Shown here piece after piece: positions 5,207-11,299 of a DNA stretch of 11,299 nt. Origin of the DNA: Treponema sp. (GTDB lineage: Bacteria; Spirochaetota; Spirochaetia; Treponematales; Breznakiellaceae); NCBI GenBank assembly GCA_031264395.1, contig JAISEB010000077.1, positions 1 through 11,299 on the forward strand, written 5' to 3'. The first letter of the stretch is position 1. Each line of letters begins with the position of its first letter. The notes beneath the pieces were generated by a model, which searched no databases, had not been told where the DNA came from, and saw nothing but the letters and a program-made list of their open reading frames with translations. Both the position numbers and the translations under genes were made by a program.

Positions 5207-7354
5207 ATGGAAAGCGTCCCCTTTACCGGAGACATCTCGCCGAAACCGCTCCTGTACGGCCTTACCCTGCGTTCGCCTGTTGCCGGGGGGCGGCTGCGGA
5301 AAATTGAATGTCCCCGCCTTCCCTCTTCCTTCCTCCTCGTTACCGCCGCCGACATTCCGGGCAGAAACGCCCTTGAGGATTTTCCCGTTCCCGTTCTTGC
5401 CGGGGATAAACTTTCATATATAGGCGAACCGGTGGGAATTCTGGCGGGGCCGGATCAGACAAGGCTGAAAGAGTACGCGGGCCGGATCAGGGTAATCGCC
5501 GAAGAGGACGGCGAAGCGCCGGCGTTCACCTGCCACAGCGTAAAGCCCGGCATGATCCTCGCCGAACGGAACATCGGTTCGGGCGATACCGGTGCGGCCT
5601 TCGCAAGGGCCTCGGCCGTTATAAGCGGCGAATACAAGACAGGCATACAGGAGCACTGGTACGCCGAGCCTCTGGGAGCGGTGGCGCTCTACACCCCGGA
5701 AGACACCCAGATAACCATACGAACCGCCACCCAGTGGCCCTACCATGTTAAACATTCCGCCGCCGCCCTGCTTGACATAGCCCCGTCCCGGATCTTCGTG
5801 GAAAGCACCGCCATAGGCCTGCACATGGACGGCAAGATCTGGTACCCCTCGCTGGTGTCCTGCCACGCCGCCCTTGCCGCCTTCATCATGAAAAAAAACG
5901 TCAGGCTCATTTTGACAAGGGAAGAAGATTTTCTTTATTCTCCCAAACGGAACGAATCCGAAATACAGATACGCAGCGCCCTGGGGGAAAAGGGGGAACT
6001 TCTGGCGCTCGAGATCAACGTCGAGGTTAATCTGGGCGCGGGAGGGGTCTTTGCCGGTGAAATTCTTGACCAAACCTGTCTGGGGGCGCTGGGAAACTGC
6101 CGGACGGAGAACCTGAAACTTTCCGGAAAGGCGTTTGAAACCAATCTCCCCCCCCAAGGGCCCCTTTCGGGTTTCGGCCTTGCCCAGGGGTTTTTCGCCA
6201 TGGAACGGCATATATCCCGGATAGCCGATGTCCTGCGCGTCGATCCCGGTGAATGGCGGAAAAACAACCACACAGGCCGGGGGGGAACCCTTGCCATAGG
6301 CGTTCCCGTAAAGGAAAACCCTCCTGTGGAACAGCTGCTGGATACGGCGGCCTCCATGAGCGACTACAGCCGCAAGTGGGCCAGTTATGAACTTCTCCGC
6401 CAGAGCCGGAAGAAGGACGGCGTGTATGAACAGAGGGAACCGCTGCGGGGTATAGGCATAGCCTCCGCCTGGCAGGGCAGCGGTTTTTTATACGCCGGGT
6501 CCGACAAAGGGCTTTATTCGGTGGAACTGACCCTGGAAAAAAACGGCTCCCTGGAAATCAAAACCAGCATGGTCACTTCCAACAACAGTTACGCCCGTAT
6601 CTGGGGGAACCTCGCCTCCGAAATTCTCGCCATAGACGCCGGCATGGTCCGCATCATATCCGGCCATACCGAGCGCGTTCCGGATTCCGGGCCCGCGAGC
6701 CTTTCCCGCAACATCACCGTCCTTACAAGACTCGTGGAAAGCGCCTGCCTTGCCATCAGAAAATTGCGTTTCCGCGATCCCCTGCCCATCACAGTGCGCC
6801 GTAGCAGCCGGCCGGCAAAGGGAACCGCCTGGGAAGGGCTCATTCCCGCCGTTCCCGGGTCCCTCCGCAACGACGCCGGCGTTCTTTTCGACAAAAACAG
6901 CCTTTCCCGCCTCTCCTGGGCGGCGGCGGTCGTGGAGGTGGAAATAGACCCGGTAACATATACCCCCGGCATACGGGGCGTCTGGCTCGGCGTGGACGGC
7001 GGGAAAATTCTGCTTGAGGAAAGGGCCCGGCGCTGTCTCAAGGCCGAAGTCATACAGGCGCTGGGATGGACGGCCCTTGAACATCCGCGGTACGAGGAGG
7101 GGCGTCTTGGCGGGGAAAAGGCGGACGATTACAACATACCCGGACTCGAGGCCATCCCTCCCATCAGCATCGACTTTATCTGGAACGATACGGCCGATCC
7201 CCGGGGCATAGGGGAACTTCCCTCCGGCTGTGTTCCCGCCGCCTTTGTACAGGCGGCGTCCCAGGCCATGGATCATCCGTTTTCGAAGATCCCCCTCACC
7301 GCCCTTGATATATGGGAAGCGGGCAAGCTCAAAAAAAAGGAGAACTCCCCGTGA
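5207..7354 (+). CDS. Xanthine dehydrogenase / molybdenum-hydroxylase-like large subunit, 715 aa
   Basis: Similar in order and length to the molybdopterin-binding subunit of three-subunit xanthine-dehydrogenase/CoxL-type enzymes. An a/b-hammerhead-like domain covers about residues 15-110 (LLYGLTLRSPVAGGRL, then VTAADIPG, then YIGEPVGILAG). The long cofactor-binding part starts near 145 (IQEHWYAEPLGAVA). Glu670 in RGIGELP aligns with the catalytic Glu of the KGxGEPP motif. Several cofactor loops are not standard. The GGGFGGK loop reads AIGLHMDGK (202-210), the RGFG loop reads SGFG (321-324), and the GQG loop region reads VTSNNS (456-461). The usual N-terminal segment before the hammerhead is also absent. 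So the fold call is firm, but molybdopterin binding and purine oxidation are uncertain. ATG 5207 follows the aminotransferase stop by 1 nt without a Shine-Dalgarno. The 3' end overlaps the [2Fe-2S] gene by 4 nt. Confidence 0.85.
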   Translation: MESVPFTGDISPKPLLYGLTLRSPVAGGRLRKIECPRLPSSFLLVTAADIPGRNALEDFPVPVLAGDKLSYIGEPVGILAGPDQTRLKEYAGRIRVIAEEDGEAPAFTCHSVKPGMILAERNIGSGDTGAAFARASAVISGEYKTGIQEHWYAEPLGAVALYTPEDTQITIRTATQWPYHVKHSAAALLDIAPSRIFVESTAIGLHMDGKIWYPSLVSCHAALAAFIMKKNVRLILTREEDFLYSPKRNESEIQIRSALGEKGELLALEINVEVNLGAGGVFAGEILDQTCLGALGNCRTENLKLSGKAFETNLPPQGPLSGFGLAQGFFAMERHISRIADVLRVDPGEWRKNNHTGRGGTLAIGVPVKENPPVEQLLDTAASMSDYSRKWASYELLRQSRKKDGVYEQREPLRGIGIASAWQGSGFLYAGSDKGLYSVELTLEKNGSLEIKTSMVTSNNSYARIWGNLASEILAIDAGMVRIISGHTERVPDSGPASLSRNITVLTRLVESACLAIRKLRFRDPLPITVRRSSRPAKGTAWEGLIPAVPGSLRNDAGVLFDKNSLSRLSWAAAVVEVEIDPVTYTPGIRGVWLGVDGGKILLEERARRCLKAEVIQALGWTALEHPRYEEGRLGGEKADDYNIPGLEAIPPISIDFIWNDTADPRGIGELPSGCVPAAFVQAASQAMDHPFSKIPLTALDIWEAGKLKKKENSP

Positions 7355-7836
7355 CGATCGGTTTTATATTAAACGGCGAAGACGTGGTTGTCAGAACAGA
7401 CGCGGACATCAGGCTTGCCGAGATACTCAGGGTGGATTTCGGCCTCATGGGTTCAAAGTGCGGCTGTTTAAGCGGCAGGTGCGGTTCCTGTTCGGTGTTC
7501 TTTAACGGCGCCGTAACCCAGTCATGCCTCATACCCGCCTTCAGGATCAGGGGGAGTGAAATAATTACCATCGAGGGCTTTTCCCAGACCGACGAATTTC
7601 AGGATATCGTTTCGGGCTTTTCCCGGGCCGCCCTTGAAAACTGCGGATTCTGCAATAACGGCAAGATCCTTTCGGCCGAAGCCCTGCTGGAACAAAACCC
7701 CCGCCCTTCCCGGGAGGAGATACTCGCCGGTTTCAGCGGCGTACGCTGCCGCTGCACCGATCCCGACAGCCTTGTGGCGGCGCTTCAGTGTGTGGCGGAG
7801 ATACGGCAGCGGAGGCTCTATGGCCGCTCAGCATAA
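7351..7836 (+). CDS. [2Fe-2S] iron-sulfur subunit of molybdenum-hydroxylase-like complex, 161 aa
   Basis: Carries electrons from the large subunit to the FAD subunit. The plant-ferredoxin-type cluster is complete, with Cys39, Cys44, Cys47 and Cys59 in the GCLSGRCGSCS...SC pattern. The second, helical-domain cluster is also complete, with Cys98 and Cys101 (NCGFC) and Cys133 and Cys135 (RCRC). The Gln that normally precedes CGFC and faces molybdopterin is Asn97. The start chosen is GTG 7351, not an ATG 39 nt upstream, because AAGGAG lies 8 nt before it, the protein then begins at the expected MTIGFILNGE strand, and GTGA gives the usual 4-nt overlap with the preceding stop. It overlaps the FAD gene by 17 nt. 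Length matches the family. Confidence 0.92.
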   Translation: MTIGFILNGEDVVVRTDADIRLAEILRVDFGLMGSKCGCLSGRCGSCSVFFNGAVTQSCLIPAFRIRGSEIITIEGFSQTDEFQDIVSGFSRAALENCGFCNNGKILSAEALLEQNPRPSREEILAGFSGVRCRCTDPDSLVAALQCVAEIRQRRLYGRSA

Positions 7837-8650
7837 CCAGGTTTTCTTCCCCGCCGCCTTTCAGGAACTCTTCGCGTCCTGGGCCCGGTTTCCCGACGCG
7901 CTTCCCTTCGCCGGGGGCACGGCCTTTATCCGCGGCCAGGGTACGCATATACCGGAGCTTCCCCGCGGCATACTTTCCCTTGACCGGCTGGAGGAACTCC
8001 GCCGCGTGACCAGAACCGAACGGTACCTGGAAATGGGCGCCATGGTAAAACTCAACGACATCACGCGGCTCGGCAAAATCGTCCCCGAAGCCCTGAGGCT
8101 GTGCCTGGAAGGCATAGGCAGCCCGCAGCTCCGCGGCCTTGCCACCATAGGGGGGAACATCTGTTTCAGGGACAGGCGGCTTGACGCCTCCTCCGCCATG
8201 ACCGCCCTTGACGCGGCGTTTGAGCTTCGAAACGCCCAGAATACCCGCTGGATATCCGCCGCGCGCTTTTTTTCCTCTCCGGGTTCCCCCATCCTTAACC
8301 AGGGGGAACTTCTTACCCGCATCAGGGTTCCCCTTGACCAGTGGGACTATACGGTGTACCGCAAATTCGGGAACAGCCTTGACGCGGGGGGAAGTTTCGT
8401 ATTCCTCATGAAAAACCAGAAAAACATCCTCAGCGACATACGCATCGTATTTGCCGGAAAGGGGATACTCCGCGATAAAAACACCGAAACGCTGCTCATC
8501 GGAAAGCAGCTTCCCCTTAACATCCGGGACGCGGAAGACTTTATGGATCACTGGCGTACCTTCCTTTCCGCGCTGGAAGATCCCCAGCCGCTCATCCGGG
8601 CGGAGATCGTAAACCTTGTGGAAACCCTCATCCTCAATCTGGCCGACTGA
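7820..8650 (+). CDS. FAD-binding subunit of molybdenum-hydroxylase-like complex (CoxM/XdhB type), 276 aa
   Basis: Family features: the FAD pyrophosphate loop AGGTAFIRG (residues 31-39), MGAMVKLNDI (72-81), IGSPQLRGLATIGGNIC (99-115), the second FAD loop, and SSAMTALDA (124-132). The C-terminal domain starts about residue 175 (DYTVYRKFGNSLDAGG), but the usual GGVAPxPxRA-type segment is replaced by FAGKGILRDKNTETLL, so that domain is divergent. ATG 7820 lies 4 nt after a GGAGG and inside the end of the [2Fe-2S] gene. This is the last gene of the block. The 253 nt after its stop show no hairpin-plus-T terminator, so termination may be Rho-dependent or may continue into the regulator gene. Confidence 0.88.
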   Translation: MAAQHNQVFFPAAFQELFASWARFPDALPFAGGTAFIRGQGTHIPELPRGILSLDRLEELRRVTRTERYLEMGAMVKLNDITRLGKIVPEALRLCLEGIGSPQLRGLATIGGNICFRDRRLDASSAMTALDAAFELRNAQNTRWISAARFFSSPGSPILNQGELLTRIRVPLDQWDYTVYRKFGNSLDAGGSFVFLMKNQKNILSDIRIVFAGKGILRDKNTETLLIGKQLPLNIRDAEDFMDHWRTFLSALEDPQPLIRAEIVNLVETLILNLAD

Positions 8651-8697
8651 CCCCTTCCGCCGGGCGCCGGAGCCGCCAAACCGTACCCCTGCCCGCG

Positions 8698-8726
8698 TTG
8701 CAATTAGTTCCCCGAAATGATATGTT
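8698..8726 (+). promoter_or_regulatory. Candidate promoter for the regulator-aroB block
   Basis: TTGCAA (8698-8703), a 17-bp spacer and TATGTT (8721-8726) match the -35 and -10 consensus at 4 of 6 each. The predicted +1 is near 8733, giving a leader of about 170 nt before the ATG at 8904. The palindrome overlapping the -10 strengthens the call. Confidence 0.4.
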
Positions 8727-8756
8727 GTTCATGAAATGAACAACCCGCGGGTTCAT
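8724..8756. promoter_or_regulatory. Inverted-repeat operator-like site, with a third half-site
   Basis: GTTGTTCAT (8724-8732) and ATGAACAAC (8736-8744) are perfect 9-bp inverted arms around GAA. The core GTTCAT occurs again at 8751-8756. Within this noncoding stretch there are therefore three GTTCAT half-sites in alternating orientation. A GAAATGA direct repeat (8714-8720 and 8733-8739) is also present. The palindrome overlaps the proposed -10 and +1, the usual place for a repressor site. The winged-helix protein encoded downstream is the natural candidate for binding it. No T run follows, so it does not look like a terminator. Confidence 0.55.
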
Positions 8757-8862
8757 GGAGCGTGTTTCGGCCGCACATGCTTCCCCGGGCGGGGCCGTAC
8801 CGGGCGCGCGCTTTTTGGCCCCATGCAGCAATTTTCCGGGGGAAATCCGCCGGTATCCCGAG

Positions 8863-8884
8863 TTTCCGGCATCCGCGCCGGAAA
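8863..8884 (+). other. Leader hairpin before the regulator gene
   Basis: TTTCCGGC (8863-8870) and GCCGGAAA (8877-8884) form a perfect 8-bp stem with loop ATCCGC. It is followed by TGTTTT and then a CTTTTT just before the ATG. A smaller upstream stem, TTTCC/GGAAA (8833-8837 with 8841-8845), could pair alternatively with 8863-8867. Attenuation or translational control is possible. The T runs are interrupted, so a true terminator is not shown. Confidence 0.3.
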
Positions 8885-8903
8885 TGTTTTGCCGTGCCTT
8901 TTT

Positions 8904-9473
8904 ATGGACAATCTTCCCGACTCCGAATTCATCATTCTGGAAAATATCTACGGCTCGGAAGGGGCGCTCCGCCAGCGGGATCTTGCCAGCGCCGCGGGCA
9001 TGTCCCTGGGAATGACCAACGCCATTCTTAAAAGGCTTGTCAAGAAGGGTTTCATCACCGTTCAAAAGCTCAACAGCCGCAGCATTCAATACGCCGTTAC
9101 CCTTGAGGGGATCAACGAGATCCTTCACCGGAGCTACCGGTACTTCAAGCGGACCATAAAAAACATCGTTTTTTACAAGGATACGCTTGATGAACACATA
9201 CAGCAGGCAAAGCGGCGCAGGATCAACACCGTGCTCCTGGTTGGGATAAGCGATCTGGATTTTATCATCGAACACGCCTGTCACCGCTGCGGCGTCAGTT
9301 TCCTCAAGGCGGTCGACGCCGAAACGGCCGCCGAAGCCATGGACGACCGCACCCTTACGGTATACGCCGAGCATATTCCCGAATCTTCCGGGACGCCGAA
9401 GAATACCCTGTATCTTTCGAGCGTACTCCTGTCAAATCCCGAGAGGATCTTTTTCAGGGGAAACAAAGAGTGA
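8904..9473 (+). CDS. MarR-like winged-helix regulator (EPS-associated type) with extra C-terminal domain, 189 aa
   Basis: Residues about 20-70 form a winged helix-turn-helix: LRQRDLASAAGMSLGMTNAI, then LKRLVKKGFITVQ, then a wing SRSIQYAVTLEGI. The QRDLA...G.SLG..N..LK.L..KGFI pattern resembles MarR-family EPS-associated transcriptional regulators as I recall them. A basic helical stretch follows (72-106). A second domain at about 107-175 begins INTVLLVGISDLDFIIEHAC and ends LYLSSVLLS; this looks like a small alpha/beta sensor domain and is not recognised. ATG 8904 is chosen because the HTH homology starts just after it. Upstream the frame stays open to 8736, but that peptide is low-quality (Arg, Gly and Cys rich). 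No good Shine-Dalgarno is visible. Context suggests control of surface-glycan genes and probably of its own promoter. Confidence 0.75.
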   Translation: MDNLPDSEFIILENIYGSEGALRQRDLASAAGMSLGMTNAILKRLVKKGFITVQKLNSRSIQYAVTLEGINEILHRSYRYFKRTIKNIVFYKDTLDEHIQQAKRRRINTVLLVGISDLDFIIEHACHRCGVSFLKAVDAETAAEAMDDRTLTVYAEHIPESSGTPKNTLYLSSVLLSNPERIFFRGNKE

Positions 9474-9496
9474 AAGAAGACAAAGAGTGAAAGAAG
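9463..9496 (+). repeat. Perfect 17-bp tandem duplication at the regulator/aroB junction
   Basis: ACAAAGAGTGAAAGAAG occurs twice in direct succession (9463-9479 and 9480-9496). The first copy holds the regulator's stop codon (TGA 9471-9473) and the second holds the aroB GTG start (9487-9489). Removing one copy would restore a 4-nt GTGA overlap between the two genes. Confidence 0.9.
9470..9490 (+). other. Possible six-codon minicistron linking the regulator gene to aroB
   Basis: GTG 9470-9472 overlaps the regulator's TGA as GTGA and lies 9 nt after an AGGGG Shine-Dalgarno. It reads V-K-E-D-K-E and stops at TGA 9488-9490. That stop itself overlaps the aroB GTG as GTGA. It could feed terminating ribosomes onto aroB. 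It is a by-product of the tandem duplication and expression is not shown. Confidence 0.3.
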
Positions 9497-10581
9497 AACG
9501 GATCTTTTCCTTCGCCGGAAAGATATCAAAGATCATCATAGGGGAAGCGGCGCCTTCCGCCGCCGAAATTATCCAAGGTGCGGGCGGGAACGTTTCCGGC
9601 CTCCTTGTAATCTGCGACGAGCATACTCTTCCTGTCGCGGAAAAAATAACGGCGGATCTGCCGTCGCCGCTTTGCGTCCTGCCGCCTGGGGAAGAGGCGA
9701 AAACCTGGGAATCCGTTGAACGTATCCTGAAAACGGCCGGGGATTCGGGTCTTGGCCGGGACTGTCTCTTTACGGGTATCGGCGGGGGAGTGGTTACCGA
9801 TCTTGCCGGCTTTGCCGCTTCCGTGTACATGCGGGGCGCGCCTCTCTGCTTCGTCTCCACTACCCTTCTTGGCATGGTTGACGCCGCCGTCGGGGGAAAA
9901 ACGGGCTTCGATCTTTTCGGCGTCAAGAATCTGGCCGGGACTTTTTATCCCGCGTCCCTTGTGTACATGCCCATGGAGACCCTCCGCACCCTGCCGGAGC
10001 GGGAATGGAAATCGGGCATGGCGGAACTTGTCAAGACCGCCGTCATCGCCGGAGACGAGTTGTTTCAAATCCTTAAATCGGATAAACTTGTTCCAGGTGA
10101 CGGCAAGCTCCTTGCCTCCTGCGTCGCCCGGGCCGTGGCGGTAAAGGGCGGCATAGTCGAAGCCGATCCGCTGGAACTGGGGGCGGAGCGGGCGCTGCTT
10201 AACCTGGGGCATACCTTCGGACATGCCCTTGAATCTTCCGCGGGATTCGGAAAGATCACCCACGGGGAGGCCGTTGCCTGGGGCATGGCCCGCGCATGCG
10301 AGCTGGGCGTCAGGCTGGGCGTTACCCCCGGCAGCCGCGCCCTTGAAATACGGCGGCTCCTTGAGCCGTATGATTTTGAACTGGAGGCTCCCCATCCGCT
10401 TATGGGAAGGGACGATTGTTTTATCAAAGCCATTGAGGGAGACAAAAAGAAAAGGGCGGGACTCCCGTCTTTTATCGTACCCGGTACAGAAGGCGCCCGT
10501 ATTGTTCCGGCCGCCGGGATCAGCAGCACAGGCGGATGGAAATGCGTTATAAAAGAAATCATTGGCGGAGCGGCATCGTGA
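9487..10581 (+). CDS. aroB: 3-dehydroquinate synthase, 364 aa
   Basis: Second step of the shikimate pathway: converts DAHP to 3-dehydroquinate with NAD and a divalent metal, in the cytoplasm. Diagnostic stretches are all present: PPGEEAKT (66-73), GIGGGVVTDLAGFAASVYMRG split across 97-117, STTLLGMVDAAVGGKTG (124-140), the metal ligand Glu180 in GMAELVK, LNLGHTFGHALE (238-249) with ligand His242, HGEAVAWGM (259-267) with ligand His259, and DKKKRAG (319-325). Length is normal. The start is GTG 9487, inside the second copy of a 17-bp tandem repeat. The nearest real Shine-Dalgarno (AGGGG) is 26 nt upstream, so initiation may rely on coupling. The gene ends in a GTGA overlap with the outer-membrane protein gene. 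Shikimate and envelope genes share the transcript without an obvious functional link. Confidence 0.96.
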   Translation: MKEERIFSFAGKISKIIIGEAAPSAAEIIQGAGGNVSGLLVICDEHTLPVAEKITADLPSPLCVLPPGEEAKTWESVERILKTAGDSGLGRDCLFTGIGGGVVTDLAGFAASVYMRGAPLCFVSTTLLGMVDAAVGGKTGFDLFGVKNLAGTFYPASLVYMPMETLRTLPEREWKSGMAELVKTAVIAGDELFQILKSDKLVPGDGKLLASCVARAVAVKGGIVEADPLELGAERALLNLGHTFGHALESSAGFGKITHGEAVAWGMARACELGVRLGVTPGSRALEIRRLLEPYDFELEAPHPLMGRDDCFIKAIEGDKKKRAGLPSFIVPGTEGARIVPAAGISSTGGWKCVIKEIIGGAAS

Positions 10582-11299
10582 ACACGCGTCCTCCTCTTTT
10601 CATGTGTCAGGTTTTTCTCGTATTTCTGGCCGCGGTATTTTCCCCCGCTCTTTTTTCCCTTGACGGGGAGACGGAGGCGGACGACAAGACGGTTTACTAC
10701 ATACGGGACGTCGAGGTCAATGTTTCAGGCCCCGAGCTCTTCGGCATATCACTGCCCATGGGGTACAGCCGGCCTTTTGCCGTCATGTATCACGGGGAAA
10801 TAAAGGAAGGGGAAGAAATACAGGGAACCGCCGGCCTTGAAAAATACATGCGTGACAAAACCCAGCTCATAATGAACCAGCGGGTAATAAGCAGCGCCAC
10901 CATAGATTACACCGTCGCCGGGGCGGAAGCGGATGGGCGGCGGCCGGTGGATCTCCTTGTCACCGTCCGGGACACCTGGAATATTATCGCCCTGCCCCAG
11001 CCCCGCTACGATTCAAACGAGGGGTTCAAGCTTTTCGTCAAGGCGAGGGACTACAACTTCCTTGGCACCATGAATCCCCTGAGACTGGACATAGGCTATA
11101 CAAGGAACCTTGACGGGATCACTACCTTCAGCCTTTTGGTTGACACCAATACCCGGTTCAGGGCGCTTGGGCTTGACTGGAATTTAAATTTTGACAATGA
11201 ATTTTTTTATACCATGGGAGAACCGCTGTCGTATATCAACACGACCGGTTTTGACGTGGAGATTCCCGTCAAGCGGACAACCCTTGTCTTTACCCTTGC
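10578..11299 (+). CDS. Outer-membrane beta-barrel protein with POTRA-like N-terminus (3' part missing, runs off right edge)
   Basis: Start GTG 10578 overlaps the aroB stop by 4 nt, and GGAG lies 7 nt upstream. The first 27 residues are a signal peptide (core VFLVFLAAVFSPALFS). Next comes a section that looks like a POTRA domain: YYIRDVEVNVSG, then IKEGEEIQG, LEKYMRDKTQLIMNQRVI, and DLLVTVRDTWNIIALPQPRY. The remainder alternates like barrel strands, with a DYNFLGTMNPLRLDIGY turn typical of the start of an Omp85/BamA/TamA-type barrel. This looks like an Omp85-superfamily relative with one recognisable POTRA unit, not a five-POTRA BamA. The barrel is cut by the window edge, so the exact class is open. 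It is the third gene of the regulator block. Confidence 0.65.
   Translation, partial: MNTRPPLFMCQVFLVFLAAVFSPALFSLDGETEADDKTVYYIRDVEVNVSGPELFGISLPMGYSRPFAVMYHGEIKEGEEIQGTAGLEKYMRDKTQLIMNQRVISSATIDYTVAGAEADGRRPVDLLVTVRDTWNIIALPQPRYDSNEGFKLFVKARDYNFLGTMNPLRLDIGYTRNLDGITTFSLLVDTNTRFRALGLDWNLNFDNEFFYTMGEPLSYINTTGFDVEIPVKRTTLVFTL

Noticed and set aside
6148..6155. C8 run in the large-subunit gene as a frameshift or phase-variation site
   Set aside because: The frame is intact and the run encodes ordinary Pro codons. As a single tract without neighbours it is weak evidence.
7312..7350. ATG 7312 as start of the [2Fe-2S] subunit
   Set aside because: The extension lies fully inside the large-subunit gene and has no family counterpart, while GTG 7351 has an ideal AAGGAG and a GTGA junction.
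8651..8697. GC-rich inverted repeat after the FAD subunit as an intrinsic terminator
   Set aside because: Only short CCGG-type pairing is possible and there is no T run after it.
8736..8903. N-terminal extension of the regulator from ATG 8736, just 3 nt after the predicted transcription start
   Set aside because: The extra 56 residues are Arg/Gly/Cys-rich without structure, and winged-helix similarity begins right after ATG 8904. The ATG at 8736 is also part of the palindrome.
1..11299. tRNA or rRNA genes, CRISPR arrays, insertion sequences, phage genes or toxin-antitoxin pairs
   Set aside because: Looked for on both strands by eye and none recognised. The window reads as conserved operons, not a mobile region.

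Overview
The window is a densely coded, GC-rich (high by eye, not computed) stretch of bacterial chromosome. It most resembles a Treponema-type spirochaete (Treponematales). The basis is a combined reading, not one marker: a NusG paralogue heading a sugar-nucleotide operon, a soluble CapD-type dehydratase beside a DegT-type aminotransferase, a xanthine-dehydrogenase-like trio, and secreted RlpA/SPOR and outer-membrane proteins. From memory, unchecked, T. pallidum has a similar cap5D/spsC/oxidoreductase neighbourhood. The lineage assignment is tentative.

Layout. Minus strand, 1-1711: two exported-protein genes in one transcription unit. The distal one is an RlpA-like/SPOR protein cut by the left edge; the proximal one is a 166-aa protein of unknown function. 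A 112-bp divergent gap (1712-1823) separates them from a plus-strand run that fills the rest of the window. The first block (1824-8650) is a LoaP-like NusG paralogue, a nucleoside-diphosphate-sugar 4,6-dehydratase, a PLP-dependent sugar aminotransferase, and the large, [2Fe-2S] and FAD subunits of a molybdenum-hydroxylase-like complex, all touching or overlapping. A 253-bp gap (8651-8903) carries a sigma70-like promoter overlapped by a perfect 9+9 bp palindrome, and a leader hairpin. The second block is a MarR-like winged-helix regulator resembling the EPS-associated group, aroB (3-dehydroquinate synthase), and the start of a POTRA/beta-barrel outer-membrane protein cut by the right edge.

Working model. 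The dehydratase and aminotransferase together would make a UDP-4-amino-4,6-dideoxy sugar for a surface glycan. The LoaP-like factor probably keeps RNA polymerase processive through the operon. The hydroxylase-like complex is the puzzle. Its iron-sulfur and FAD motifs are intact, but the large subunit keeps the catalytic-type Glu while several molybdopterin-binding loops are degenerate. It may therefore act on an unusual substrate or no longer bind molybdopterin. Most junctions overlap by 1-17 nt, so translational coupling is likely throughout.
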